Position numbers and translations under genes: made by a program | Source of the DNA: Crocinitomicaceae bacterium | GTDB taxonomy: Bacteria; Bacteroidota; Bacteroidia; Flavobacteriales_D; Crocinitomicaceae | Length of the DNA: 64,000 nucleotides | Assembly: GCA_028689775.1 (NCBI GenBank) | Contig: JAQVCM010000017.1 | Coordinates: forward strand, 1 to 64,000 | Direction of reading: 5' to 3' | The notes under the pieces: model-generated | Databases searched by the model: none | What the model saw: only the letters and a program-made list of their open reading frames with translations | What the model was told of the DNA's origin: nothing | Shown: positions 10,742-20,836 of the stretch, one piece after another | Position numbering within the stretch: the first letter of the stretch is position 1 | Layout: every line of letters starts with the position of its first letter

Positions 10742-13700
10742 TTAATGTACCGTTATTTTAAATGTAGTGTCACTAGCTTTTAGAGCCGGGTGTTCAAACG
10801 ACTGAATCGTTGTTGGTGCCATTGTCAACTTTCCTTCGCTGGTTAAATACGCAGAGAAGAAAATTCTACTCTTTCCTTTAGGAATTCGCTCTAGGAAGAT
10901 ATCAACGACTGCATTTTTTAATTGAACATAATAACTAAATCCTTGTGTCCAATAGTAACCGCTTCTTTCTGCGCTCAATTCCATACCTGTTGCTTTCGGA
11001 ATAATCAAATGCATGTATTCCGTTTCTGCTTGGTTGATGATGTTTATTTCAATTTGAATTTCACTTCCCAAAGGAAGACTTTCTCCTTCTTTTAACCTTC
11101 GGTATTCCCCTTTCTCTTTTAAGAAAATAATACGTTGAATTCGAAGCTCATCACTTGTAGATTTGAACATGTTTTCAATGTCATCTTCGTACGTGACAAT
11201 GGCACCACCTGTTACGAGATCTTCTGGTTTACTTTCAAGCTGAATTTGATGTAAGTTTTCCAATTTTTCAAGCGGAACATTTCGCACTTTATCAGAAGAC
11301 TGGGTAAAAGTGATTTCCTCCTTATTTCCGAGGCGAATAACAACAGTTCCTTGCATCAATTCTTCTTTTTTATGGCTGATTAGCAATGCATCCCAGTAAT
11401 CTAAAGCACTTAGGTATGAGGTATTGTTCGTATAGGCTTGTTGCGCTCTTAAACCAATTCCGAAGTTTTTAATTTCCTCGTCATTCGGATCCATTTTTTC
11501 AAGGAAGCGGATAGTTGCTGCGATGGATTTTCCTTGATCATTTGCATGGAGTCCGTCAAAAATTCTGCCTCGTTTGTTTGTCATTTTAGAAATATCAAGT
11601 AGAGACGCTCTTATTTTTCGTGCTACCTCAATTCTTTCCCGTTTTAATGCCAATTGACCAATTAAACTGATCGAATAAACATCTTTTCCTTGCCAATTTG
11701 CGAAAAGTTCTTTTTCAAATTGATGCATCTCTTTCTCTGTAGCTTCATCAACAGAACCTTTGTTCATAAGCCATAAAATCTGTGCTTCAAAAGAAGGTCC
11801 AATCAAGGTCGACTTGTTCCAGTTTTTCTCGTAAAATCGATCGAGGTATTTACCTGTTTTTTCTTTGAAATCAAAATCTGAATGGATATGATGTTGCGTT
11901 AATCGATTCAGTGTGGTGAAAACATAATTAGTTATAAAGACACTAGAGCTTCCACCTTTATACCAAGGAAATCCGCCATCCGAATTTTGTGCTAGTTTCA
12001 ATTCTTCAATTCTTTTTGAAATAAATTCCTGTTGGAAAGTCGTATCGGTCAACTGTTGCATAAACAGAATTAACGCTTCATTATTTCCATATCCTTTGAA
12101 GTCGCCGTATGGATTTTCAGTCAGCAAAAGTTTGGATTTATCTTGCTTGATTTTTACAACATGGTTTGCAAGCGTTTTCAATAATCCAGGTTGACTTTCA
12201 AGTAAATACTTGAACATAAGAGCAGCATACAATTGTGCGACTTGATAATTGGTCACCTGATAATCTTTGGTCATTACTTCCGCAAATTTCTTGAAAGCAT
12301 TCCAAGTATTTTCTTCGTCTAGATAAACGAATGCTTCTTTTAGAATTGCACTTGCTGGAATTTGATCCAATTCCTCAAAAACAAAGTCTTGCGTTTTTGA
12401 ATTCAATTTAAAAAGAGGCAAACTAGCTGCGTTTTCCATTCGGTTGTTCAATACCGTTAGATCGTCTGTGTAAATGTCGCTTCCTACATTGCTTAACAAT
12501 TGGAATAAAAAAGTCAATTCACTCGGACTATTTTCGGGAACTATTAATTTCCAATCAATCGTTTTCATAGAGAACGGCGGAATGGTTACTTCTTGTGATA
12601 ATTCTGTTTTGAACGTTTTGTTTAACAAGGCAGAATCCGCTTTTGCAGTCAAGAAGAAATCAACTTTGCCTACCAAAGTATCTTTGGTTTGATTATAAAG
12701 TGCGTTTTTAAAAACAACTTCGTCTCTTTCTCGAATAAAACGAGGTTTATTTACTTGAATGTTTACCGGTAAAGTTGCGTCTAAGTAGCTCTTAAATTCG
12801 CCGGTTTTTAATTTTTTAGTATGTCCAAATAAATAAAATGAATACTTGTTCAAATCGTCTTTTTGCTTGAATTTAACGGTGTAAATTCCTTTTGAATTCG
12901 AACGAATTTCAGGTTGGAAAAATACGGTTTCATCAAAGTTACTTCGTTTTCTCGGGATTTGATAATTTCTCAATTCATCTCTCCGAAAATCAGTGTTTTC
13001 AGGAATTCTATAGGCTACGAACATCACTTCTTCAACCTCATTTAAAGCGGATTTTGGCAAATCAGAATTTCCTCTGACTTTTATTCCATCGATATAATAA
13101 TAAACCCCATCAGATCGGGAACCTCGCAAGGAAATGTCAAATATTTCATTGACACCTGAAACCGTTGATGCGATTCCAGCAGCAGATCGCACGGGAAGTT
13201 TTGCAATGTCTTCTCGGGTAATCGTTATACCAGTAGCTCCGCCGTCTCGCATGATCAAAGGAGAACTATAGACGGTTTGTTCTGCGTCGGTTCTGACGAG
13301 TTTCAAATTGATTTTTTTTCTGCGCTCGCTATATCCTTTTTCCGAATTGATATAGGACGAACCGGGCGTTTCAACCCGAAAAGAATGCGGATTTTGGATA
13401 TAAGACCAACTGTCTTCGCGATAAATCACATCTTCGAGAAAATCAAAATAGGTGTTGTTGTGGTAATTAAAGAATTCACTTTTACACATGTATGCCAGTA
13501 ATTCCACATTTTTTAATCGTTTTCCCTTTTTGTTTAATACTTCAAATGTATATGCATATTCTTCTCCAGGATGAAGGTTTGAATCCATTTCTAATGGGTT
13601 TATTTTTAGAATCTCATTTAGTTGTCTTTTTCGACTGAATCTAGTTGAATTTAGGAATCGTTTCGAATAGTCAACGATTGCGATTGATTCATATTTATGA

Positions 13701-16510
13701 AGTAGATTGGTGCCTTTCAAAGCTTCAATTTCTGCTTTGTTTAACCTTTGGGTTTTCACGATTAACTGATTCTTCTGGTAGAGTACTAAATAAGTTTTAG
13801 TGGTTTGAATTTGCGATTTTATGTTTCCCAGCGCATCGATTGTAAATGGTAAATAATCGTATTCTAATGCTTCTTTAATCTTGTACTCTTTGATGACAAT
13901 TGTGTCTGCATTTTCATTCAGATAGAAGAATTCCAATTCGAATCTTTTGTCTTCAAAGACCTTCAAAAACTCTTTAATGTTAAGTGAGTCCAACAACAAT
14001 CGGCGAATTTCTACTTTTTCGATGTTTTTGAACGTGAAATAGTTTGGTAAAAGTCGTTCATACTCTTCTTGCGTAAAATCAGTAAATCCAGCGGGAAAAT
14101 TGAAAAAAGAGGAAGTTTTTCCAAATTGTTTTATTTTGTACTGAATGCCTTCAAATGGCAGAAGATGATTGTCATTGTTAACGGTTCTGATATGTAAAAA
14201 ATCGGTTGTTGGATTTCTGTAAAATAGCATCTTGTACTTCGAAGATTGAATGCTAATTGTTTTAGAATCTTCGAGAACTTCTCCCGAACCTAAAATGGCT
14301 TTTAGGTTGAAGCGTTGATATCCATTTTTATCGCTGGTGTCAAGTAAGATGTCAAAAAAGAATGCTCCTTGTGAGTCCGTTTGAATGGTACTTATCACCT
14401 CGTTTTTCTTGTAAAGTGTAATCAAGGCATTTTGTATTCCGATGTTTGTGTTGGTTAATACGTTTCCTGTAATCCGAATAGAATCGCCCAATACATAGAG
14501 CTTTTCAATCTTATTGGTTGAAATTTTAGTGCGTTTTTCTTTGTATTCTTCTACTGAAAATTCAAATTGACTCCATTCATTTATTTCGATGGTGAACGTA
14601 CCCAAAACAGCATTTTCTGGAAGCTTAAATTCTCCAGAGAGTGATCCCCATTGGTTTAACTTTAGTTCAGTTGTGTAAATTATTTTTTCGCTCGGATCTT
14701 TAACTTCGATTTTAAAAGGCTGGGTCTTAATCAGCTTGTATAAATTTTCATAATCATCTAATAAAAAAGCAATTGCTTTAAAATAGACGGTTTGACCAGG
14801 TTTGTATTTTGTTCGGTCGGTATGGATGATAAACTCTGTAAAATCGAATCTATCTTCCCCTGCGAAAGAGTATGCTATCTTTTCAAAGAGTGGTGTTTTT
14901 TCAAAGTCATCATAATTAGGGTAGCTTGAATTTCGATATCTTTCAATTTGAACTTTTCCATCTTGAACGAATTTTAAGGTATCTATATCAAAGTCTAATT
15001 TCGAAGATAAAATTCCGTTTTGATCTGTTTTTCCAAGATATTGATGGACGTTTTTTTTGATTTTCTTGCCATCTTTTCGCACTTCTTTAGTTCCAAAAGC
15101 ATACACTTCAACACCTTCTGCTAAATTCAAAGCTTTGTCGCGCAATAATAAATGAATCACATCGTCGTAATCTTCCAGAACTTCGTGTGCTATGAATTTA
15201 TCAAAGGTATGCGTCCTAAGTTGAAAGTTAAAACCTGAAAGTGAGTCCAGATTACGGGTTAAGGAATCGAAGAAGGTAGAATCATCTGTCCAAACAAAGA
15301 TATAATTATCGTTTTCGGCTAATTTTTCTTGTAAAAAGTATTTTTCTGTAAAGCAAACTTCATTTTTGTCGAAGCGAAGAATGCGACTAGAAATTAATTT
15401 CATTTTGTCTTTCTCCAACCTTGTTTTTTTCGAAGAGTAACTGGTAAAAGCAATTTCGTAACTATAAATGTTATAATAAAGCGTGTCCACATTTCTAGCT
15501 TTTATGCTAAATGTGCTGGCTTGTGTGTTTAGTCCAGTTTCATTGAATTCAACAGAAAATTCAGGATTTATTAATTGATGGTAAATCACAGCTACATGCG
15601 AACCTTGTTTTGAATCGAAGCGTGCTGTGTATGCTGCCAGAAGTGGGATGAGATCTAATTTTAAATCACAGTTTTTTTCTAATCGATACTCTTTTGTCAT
15701 GGAAAACAATTCAGAAAGTATCCATTCCGACTCAGGAACCGTTGCATAAAGACGATACAAGGAGTCTAAAGCATTCCATTTTTCTTGTTTAAGATTTCCG
15801 TAATTCCGGGCGTGAATGGCTGCTATATCTAATTGTATCAATTCATAATTGTGTTTGTATTTCTGATGATACTTATAAAGCAATTGATATGCATCCGAAA
15901 AGGATTCAATCCCATTTCCAAAGGCAAAGAACTGATCCAAATAGGTATAGTTTTTTGAATAAAGATGTGGATGCTGATATTTTATCAAAGAGACAAGACC
16001 CTTTTGAGCAATTTCAGCGATTGCATTTTGAATTCTTTTCAGATCAGCGAGCTCTTCAAGTTTAATTGTTTCACCTTTTAGTTTCCATTCCTTACTTTCA
16101 GCATACATGGAAAACAAAGATGTATTATCAAAACGATTCCGAATATAACTGCCGAGAACATAAGCGTATGCTGCATCCAATTGCGGGAGAATATCGTACA
16201 TTCGGTGAAGTATGTTTTCTTTCTCTTGATTGGAATAACCCGCTTTGTTAAATGCGCGAAAGTAATTTAGCAAAGCATAATCAAAATCGAAAAAAGCTTT
16301 GTCTTGAGCCGTTTCATAAATCCTTTTTTCTAAAAGAACACAAGATGTGTGATACTTGCCTTCTTCCAATAGGGCATTTATCGTTTTTTTGAACGTGGTG
16401 TCAATTTGATATGGAGTCAAATTTTGTGCGTTACTAAAAGTGAAAATGAATAACAGCACCAATAGTAAAGTGGCTTTTTGGATTGCGGGAGTAGCGTAGC
16501 TTACGTTCAT
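10742..16510 (-). CDS. Alpha-2-macroglobulin-like MG2 protein with embedded TonB-plug-like segment
   Basis: The product has about 1,922 residues. The start is set at the ATG 16508-16510, because it precedes a good signal peptide (ATLLLVLLFIFTFSNAQ); an upstream in-frame ATG at 16564 adds 18 residues that do not look like a signal. An MG2-type macroglobulin domain is visible at about 545-640 (TDRTKYKPGQTVYFKA). An A2M-type domain lies at about 1195-1240 (SKGIYTVKFKQKDDLNKYSF). An alpha-toroid region follows at about 1500-1650 (LKLAQNSDGGFPWYKGG). The CxEQ thioester motif is absent. At about 1087-1148 there is a segment like the TonB-receptor plug (ITITREDIAKLP, DISLRGSRSDG, YYYIDGIKVRG). It is probably anchored in or secreted to the envelope; its function is unknown. 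Confidence 0.85.
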   Translation of the reverse strand: MNVSYATPAIQKATLLLVLLFIFTFSNAQNLTPYQIDTTFKKTINALLEEGKYHTSCVLLEKRIYETAQDKAFFDFDYALLNYFRAFNKAGYSNQEKENILHRMYDILPQLDAAYAYVLGSYIRNRFDNTSLFSMYAESKEWKLKGETIKLEELADLKRIQNAIAEIAQKGLVSLIKYQHPHLYSKNYTYLDQFFAFGNGIESFSDAYQLLYKYHQKYKHNYELIQLDIAAIHARNYGNLKQEKWNALDSLYRLYATVPESEWILSELFSMTKEYRLEKNCDLKLDLIPLLAAYTARFDSKQGSHVAVIYHQLINPEFSVEFNETGLNTQASTFSIKARNVDTLYYNIYSYEIAFTSYSSKKTRLEKDKMKLISSRILRFDKNEVCFTEKYFLQEKLAENDNYIFVWTDDSTFFDSLTRNLDSLSGFNFQLRTHTFDKFIAHEVLEDYDDVIHLLLRDKALNLAEGVEVYAFGTKEVRKDGKKIKKNVHQYLGKTDQNGILSSKLDFDIDTLKFVQDGKVQIERYRNSSYPNYDDFEKTPLFEKIAYSFAGEDRFDFTEFIIHTDRTKYKPGQTVYFKAIAFLLDDYENLYKLIKTQPFKIEVKDPSEKIIYTTELKLNQWGSLSGEFKLPENAVLGTFTIEINEWSQFEFSVEEYKEKRTKISTNKIEKLYVLGDSIRITGNVLTNTNIGIQNALITLYKKNEVISTIQTDSQGAFFFDILLDTSDKNGYQRFNLKAILGSGEVLEDSKTISIQSSKYKMLFYRNPTTDFLHIRTVNNDNHLLPFEGIQYKIKQFGKTSSFFNFPAGFTDFTQEEYERLLPNYFTFKNIEKVEIRRLLLDSLNIKEFLKVFEDKRFELEFFYLNENADTIVIKEYKIKEALEYDYLPFTIDALGNIKSQIQTTKTYLVLYQKNQLIVKTQRLNKAEIEALKGTNLLHKYESIAIVDYSKRFLNSTRFSRKRQLNEILKINPLEMDSNLHPGEEYAYTFEVLNKKGKRLKNVELLAYMCKSEFFNYHNNTYFDFLEDVIYREDSWSYIQNPHSFRVETPGSSYINSEKGYSERRKKINLKLVRTDAEQTVYSSPLIMRDGGATGITITREDIAKLPVRSAAGIASTVSGVNEIFDISLRGSRSDGVYYYIDGIKVRGNSDLPKSALNEVEEVMFVAYRIPENTDFRRDELRNYQIPRKRSNFDETVFFQPEIRSNSKGIYTVKFKQKDDLNKYSFYLFGHTKKLKTGEFKSYLDATLPVNIQVNKPRFIRERDEVVFKNALYNQTKDTLVGKVDFFLTAKADSALLNKTFKTELSQEVTIPPFSMKTIDWKLIVPENSPSELTFLFQLLSNVGSDIYTDDLTVLNNRMENAASLPLFKLNSKTQDFVFEELDQIPASAILKEAFVYLDEENTWNAFKKFAEVMTKDYQVTNYQVAQLYAALMFKYLLESQPGLLKTLANHVVKIKQDKSKLLLTENPYGDFKGYGNNEALILFMQQLTDTTFQQEFISKRIEELKLAQNSDGGFPWYKGGSSSVFITNYVFTTLNRLTQHHIHSDFDFKEKTGKYLDRFYEKNWNKSTLIGPSFEAQILWLMNKGSVDEATEKEMHQFEKELFANWQGKDVYSISLIGQLALKRERIEVARKIRASLLDISKMTNKRGRIFDGLHANDQGKSIAATIRFLEKMDPNDEEIKNFGIGLRAQQAYTNNTSYLSALDYWDALLISHKKEELMQGTVVIRLGNKEEITFTQSSDKVRNVPLEKLENLHQIQLESKPEDLVTGGAIVTYEDDIENMFKSTSDELRIQRIIFLKEKGEYRRLKEGESLPLGSEIQIEINIINQAETEYMHLIIPKATGMELSAERSGYYWTQGFSYYVQLKNAVVDIFLERIPKGKSRIFFSAYLTSEGKLTMAPTTIQSFEHPALKASDTTFKITVH

Positions 16511-16956
16511 AACAACAAGTTTAGTAGATTTCTGACAGCAATTTAAATATATATTGGACAGCAAGAACTTGAAAATTACACAGTTTTACTCATTGGTGCT
16601 ATCCGAAGGTTGAAGTGTATCGTTTGCTGATTCAGACAAGAAGATTACGATTACAGCTAAAATTTCTAATTTCAGGAACAATACCTTCACTCTAATTGAA
16701 GTGCTCCTGCTATTTTAGTCTGCCGAACAAGAGTGATTCGAGTGATAGCTTTCATTTTCAATACGCTTTCATTTTTCGAATAGACTGCATCTGAAGAGAT
16801 GTAATTTAATTAACTGTCAAGGTTTTAAGTCTTTTATTTTCAAGTAAATTTCGGTTTATAAATAACATAATAAGTTCACTCACTTGTTTTTTGAACTTTA
16901 AAACTGTTATTTTGCAAATCTTTAGAGCTCAAATCATAATTAAAACCTTAAAAAAC
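16511..16956. other. Divergent intergenic region upstream of topA
   Basis: This 446-nt region separates the divergent macroglobulin-like gene and topA, so it should hold both promoters. A near-consensus TTATTTTG lies about 45 nt before the topA ATG, with TTTTTTG roughly 20 nt upstream of it, one base off the ideal -7 box. No ORF or repeat is apparent. Confidence 0.4.
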
Positions 16957-19401
16957 ATGGCTAAGAATTTAGTAATCGTGGAGTCCCCTGCAAAGGCAAA
17001 AACCATTGAAGGATATCTCGGATCTGATTTTGTTGTAAAATCTAGCTATGGTCACGTAAGAGATTTGGCAAAAAAAGGAACTGCTATTGATGTTGAAAAT
17101 AATTTCAAACCCAATTACGAAGTTTCACCAGATAAAAAAGCAATTGTTGCTGAATTAAAGAAACTTGCAAAGGAAGCCGAAGTGGTTTGGCTAGCAACGG
17201 ATGAGGACCGCGAAGGAGAAGCAATTTCTTGGCACCTTTATGAAACTTTGAATCTGGAGAAAAAAGAAACAAAGAGAATTACCTTCAATGAGATCACAAA
17301 AGCAGCTATCTTAAAAGCTATTGATAAACCGAGACAAATCAATCAAGAGTTGGTAAATGCCCAGCAAGCAAGAAGGGTTTTGGATCGTTTGGTTGGTTTT
17401 GAACTTTCTCCCGTTTTATGGAAAAAAATTAAACCAAGTTTATCAGCAGGAAGAGTGCAATCAGTTGCCGTACGTTTAATTGTTGAAAGAGAAAAAGAAA
17501 TATTAGCGCATAGTTCAGAGTCTTTTTTCAAGATTCAAGGACTTTTTGCAAAAGGAAAAGAAAAAATAAAAGCAGATGTTTCCAAGCAGATGGGAACAGC
17601 GTCAGAGGTGAAAGAGTTTTTGGAAGCGTGCAACAAAACCGACTTCGAAGTGTTAGATGTTCAGATGAAACCGGCTACAAAAGTTCCATCATCTCCATTT
17701 ACAACCTCTACTTTACAGCAAGAAGCGAGTTTAAAATTAGGATTCTCAGTTTCACGCACCATGTCAGTTGCGCAGCGATTGTATGAAGCGGGAAGAATTA
17801 CCTACATGAGAACAGATTCTGTGAACCTTTCTCAAACCGCCATTGATGGTGCAGCAGCAGAAATCAAAAGAGCGTATGGTGCAGAATATTCTAAGCCTAC
17901 AAAATACCTGACCAAAAACGCAAATGCGCAAGAAGCCCACGAGGCAATTCGTCCAACTGAATTTGATGTGCATTCAATCACATCGAGTGAATCGGATGAA
18001 GTGAGGTTGTACGATTTGATTTGGAAAAGATCAATTGCATCTCAAATGAGTCACGCAAAACTAGAGCGTACTACCATCAAAATTGGATCTGCAAAACTAT
18101 CTGAAGTTTTTACTGCCAAAGGAGAGGTGATCAAATTTGATGGTTTCTTAAAAGTGTATTTAGAGTCTTCCTTAGATGAAGATGAAGAGAATGAAACAAC
18201 AGAAGGTTTATTGCCAGCAGTTACTGTGGGTGAAAACTTGATGAAAGATGTTATTCGTGCAACAGAAAGATTTTCTCGTGCTGCGCCAAGATATGTGGAA
18301 GCTTCTTTAGTTAAGAAATTAGAAGAATTAGGTATCGGTAGACCATCTACGTATGCACCAACTATTTCAACGATTCAGAAAAGAGGATATGTTGAGAAAA
18401 AAGAACGCGAAGGTGAAGAAAGAGCTTATCGTGTGCTTGTTTTAGAAGGAAGTAAAATTGCCGAAGAAACAAAAACCGAAATAACTGGAAAAGAAAAAAA
18501 CAAACTTTCTCCTACGGATATTGGAATCGTTGTGACTGACTTTTTAGTAGAACATTTTGATCGCATCATGGATTATCATTTCACTGCAAAAGTGGAGGAA
18601 GAGTTTGATGAAATCGCAAAAGGGATGATCGAATGGACGCAGATGATACGTGAATTCTATACGCCATTTCATCAAAACGTAGAGCATACTTTAGAAACTT
18701 CTGAACGTGCTTCTGGCGAGAGAGATTTAGGTGTTCATCCAATTTCAGGAAAAAAAGTAATTGTAAGAATTGGAAGATTTGGTCCAATTGCGCAAGTAGG
18801 AGACGAAAAAGCGGATGGTGAAAAGCCACAATTTGCATCACTTCGTGGGGAGCAATCCATTACGACCATTACTTTGGAAGAGGTACTAGAACTTTTCAAA
18901 CTACCACGTACGCTTGGAGAATATGAAGGATTGACTGTGAAAGCAAATATTGGACGTTTTGGTCCTTATGTGCAACATGGAAAGTCTTTTATATCCATAA
19001 AGGAAGATGATCCAATGGACATTTCTTTGGAAAGAGCTGAAGAATTGATTCTTCAAAAAAGGGCAGATGACTTGGCTAAGATTATCAAGTTATTCCCTGA
19101 AAATGAAGATTTTCAATTGCTAAATGGGCGTTGGGGACCTTATTTGAAGATTGGAAAAGATAATTTTAAATTGCCTAAAGATATCGTTGTTGAAGATTTA
19201 ACGTTGGAACAATGTATTGAGATTTCTGAAAATCAACCGGTAGGTAGAAAAAAAGCACCTTCTAAAACTGCTGCTGCAAAAACGAAGGTAGTTGCTGCGA
19301 AGAAGCCTGCTGCGAAAAAGCCTGCTGCTAAAAAAGCGACTGCTACTAAAAAGCCTGCAATTAAGAAACCTGCGGTTAAGAAGGTTGCCAAGAAAGAATA
19401 A
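16957..19401 (+). CDS. topA: DNA topoisomerase I
   Basis: This 814-residue type IA topoisomerase relaxes negative supercoils. The start is placed at ATG 16957 because NLVIVESPAKAKTIEGYL begins every family member; an upstream ATG at 16891 adds 22 unlikely residues. TOPRIM is N-terminal (DEDREGEAISWH), and the catalytic Tyr is at about 283 in GRITYMRTDS. Instead of zinc fingers the C-terminus has three topoisomerase C-repeats (GRFGPIAQVG, GRFGPYVQHG, GRWGPYLKIG). It ends in a lysine/alanine/proline tail of about 60 residues with histone H1-like AAKKPAAKK repeats, probably a nonspecific DNA-binding tail. The arginase-fold gene follows after 42 nt. Confidence 0.96.
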   Translation: MAKNLVIVESPAKAKTIEGYLGSDFVVKSSYGHVRDLAKKGTAIDVENNFKPNYEVSPDKKAIVAELKKLAKEAEVVWLATDEDREGEAISWHLYETLNLEKKETKRITFNEITKAAILKAIDKPRQINQELVNAQQARRVLDRLVGFELSPVLWKKIKPSLSAGRVQSVAVRLIVEREKEILAHSSESFFKIQGLFAKGKEKIKADVSKQMGTASEVKEFLEACNKTDFEVLDVQMKPATKVPSSPFTTSTLQQEASLKLGFSVSRTMSVAQRLYEAGRITYMRTDSVNLSQTAIDGAAAEIKRAYGAEYSKPTKYLTKNANAQEAHEAIRPTEFDVHSITSSESDEVRLYDLIWKRSIASQMSHAKLERTTIKIGSAKLSEVFTAKGEVIKFDGFLKVYLESSLDEDEENETTEGLLPAVTVGENLMKDVIRATERFSRAAPRYVEASLVKKLEELGIGRPSTYAPTISTIQKRGYVEKKEREGEERAYRVLVLEGSKIAEETKTEITGKEKNKLSPTDIGIVVTDFLVEHFDRIMDYHFTAKVEEEFDEIAKGMIEWTQMIREFYTPFHQNVEHTLETSERASGERDLGVHPISGKKVIVRIGRFGPIAQVGDEKADGEKPQFASLRGEQSITTITLEEVLELFKLPRTLGEYEGLTVKANIGRFGPYVQHGKSFISIKEDDPMDISLERAEELILQKRADDLAKIIKLFPENEDFQLLNGRWGPYLKIGKDNFKLPKDIVVEDLTLEQCIEISENQPVGRKKAPSKTAAAKTKVVAAKKPAAKKPAAKKATATKKPAIKKPAVKKVAKKE

Positions 19402-19443
19402 AAGAGAACAATTGAATACTTCAAACTTTATATCAAGCGCAAA

Positions 19444-20598
19444 ATGAAGGATATTTCTATATATTTTCAGCCAGTTGAATATGTCAACTCAATGGAAGAG
19501 TCTCTTGGAAATAAAATCCAATATCACAAAGAGGGTGATTTTCCAAATTTAGATTCAAAGGGTGTTGCCATTTTTTACAGTCCAGAATATAGAAATTCCA
19601 ACGTGTCTGTTGAAGCAAGCACGGAAGATTTATTTCGAAATGAATTAGGCGATTTGTTTGCGGGTCCTTCATGGGGATTTCAAATTTATGATTTAGGAAA
19701 TCTATTGCCCGGTAACGATATCAAGGATACTTATTTCGCAATTGCTCAGGTTGTCGAGGAACTCGTTAAAAAAGAAATCATTCCAATTTTAATTGGTGGT
19801 TCTCAAGATTTAACGTTTGCAATCTATAAAGCATATCAAAAGCTAGAACAAACCGTAAACTTAGTCTCCATCGATTCTAAATTTGATTTAGGTTCACCAG
19901 ATGATGCGCTTTCTCACGATGGGTTTCTAAGCCCTATTTTAATGCATAAGCCTTGTTATTTGTTTAATCACAGTGTTATTGGTGTTCAAATGCCATTCGT
20001 GAAGCAAAGTGAGTTGGATTTGTTTGAAAAACTATATTTTGACACCTGCAGATTGGGAGAGTTCAACAGTGACTTTACAATTGCTGAGCCTTTGTTGAGA
20101 AACGCTGATTGCATGAGCTTGGATTTACAGGCCATTCGCTCCTCAGACTTTCAGGGCGCTAATTACAGTTCTCCTAATGGGTTTTATGCCGATCAAATTT
20201 GCCAGATCGTTAAATATGCTGGAATCAGTGATAAATTAACATCTCTGGGTATTTTTAATTTGTTTCCAGACAAGCTTGCTCCAGCATCCAAAGGCTTGCT
20301 TGCTCAGATTATTTGGTACTTTTTGGATGGAATTTCACAAAGAAAGGGTGATTTTCCGATCGGAAGTAAAAAAGAATATTTAAAGTTTATTGTAGCGATG
20401 GAAAGCTCAGATGACGATTTAGTATTTTATAAAAGTAATAAATCAGAAAGATGGTGGATTGAAATTCCATATCCGCAAACGGGTAATTCAAAATATGCGC
20501 GACATTTGATGGTTCCGTGCAATCATTCTGATTATCAGCTAGCAATGTCTGGAGATGTTCCGGATATCTGGTGGAAGACCTATCAAAAGTTAATTTAA
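19444..20598 (+). CDS. Arginase/formimidoylglutamase-fold protein with degraded metal site
   Basis: The 384-residue protein has ureohydrolase (arginase/agmatinase/formimidoylglutamase) fold signatures, but the manganese ligands are altered. The GGxH loop reads GGSQ (about 118-121), the DAHxD motif reads DSKFD (about 144-148), and the second DxD motif reads SLDLQAI. With His and Asp ligands replaced, hydrolysis of a guanidino substrate is unlikely, so a structural or binding role is more probable. It sits between topA and the PorP-gldKLMN genes with no histidine-degradation (hut) genes nearby. A link to T9SS is only positional. Confidence 0.82.
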   Translation: MKDISIYFQPVEYVNSMEESLGNKIQYHKEGDFPNLDSKGVAIFYSPEYRNSNVSVEASTEDLFRNELGDLFAGPSWGFQIYDLGNLLPGNDIKDTYFAIAQVVEELVKKEIIPILIGGSQDLTFAIYKAYQKLEQTVNLVSIDSKFDLGSPDDALSHDGFLSPILMHKPCYLFNHSVIGVQMPFVKQSELDLFEKLYFDTCRLGEFNSDFTIAEPLLRNADCMSLDLQAIRSSDFQGANYSSPNGFYADQICQIVKYAGISDKLTSLGIFNLFPDKLAPASKGLLAQIIWYFLDGISQRKGDFPIGSKKEYLKFIVAMESSDDDLVFYKSNKSERWWIEIPYPQTGNSKYARHLMVPCNHSDYQLAMSGDVPDIWWKTYQKLI

Positions 20599-20836
20599 AG
20601 CATGTAGATATATGTTTTTTATATCAGCATAACGTTTTAAAATGAAATCAAAAGGTAGAAAGTTGTTCGGATTCAGAAATAATATTACCTTTGAATTTAG
20701 TTAACAAATAACTGTTGAAAACGAAAAATATTTACATTTTTTTCACAATTGTAAATAAAAATAATTATTTTAGTGCCGAATTAATAACCTTGACGAAGGT
20801 TGTTTATTATAAACTATGTGCAAACCAACTCTGTCT

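Noticed and set aside
19444-20598. Histidine degradation enzyme HutG
   Set aside because: The metal ligands are replaced and no other hut gene is nearby.
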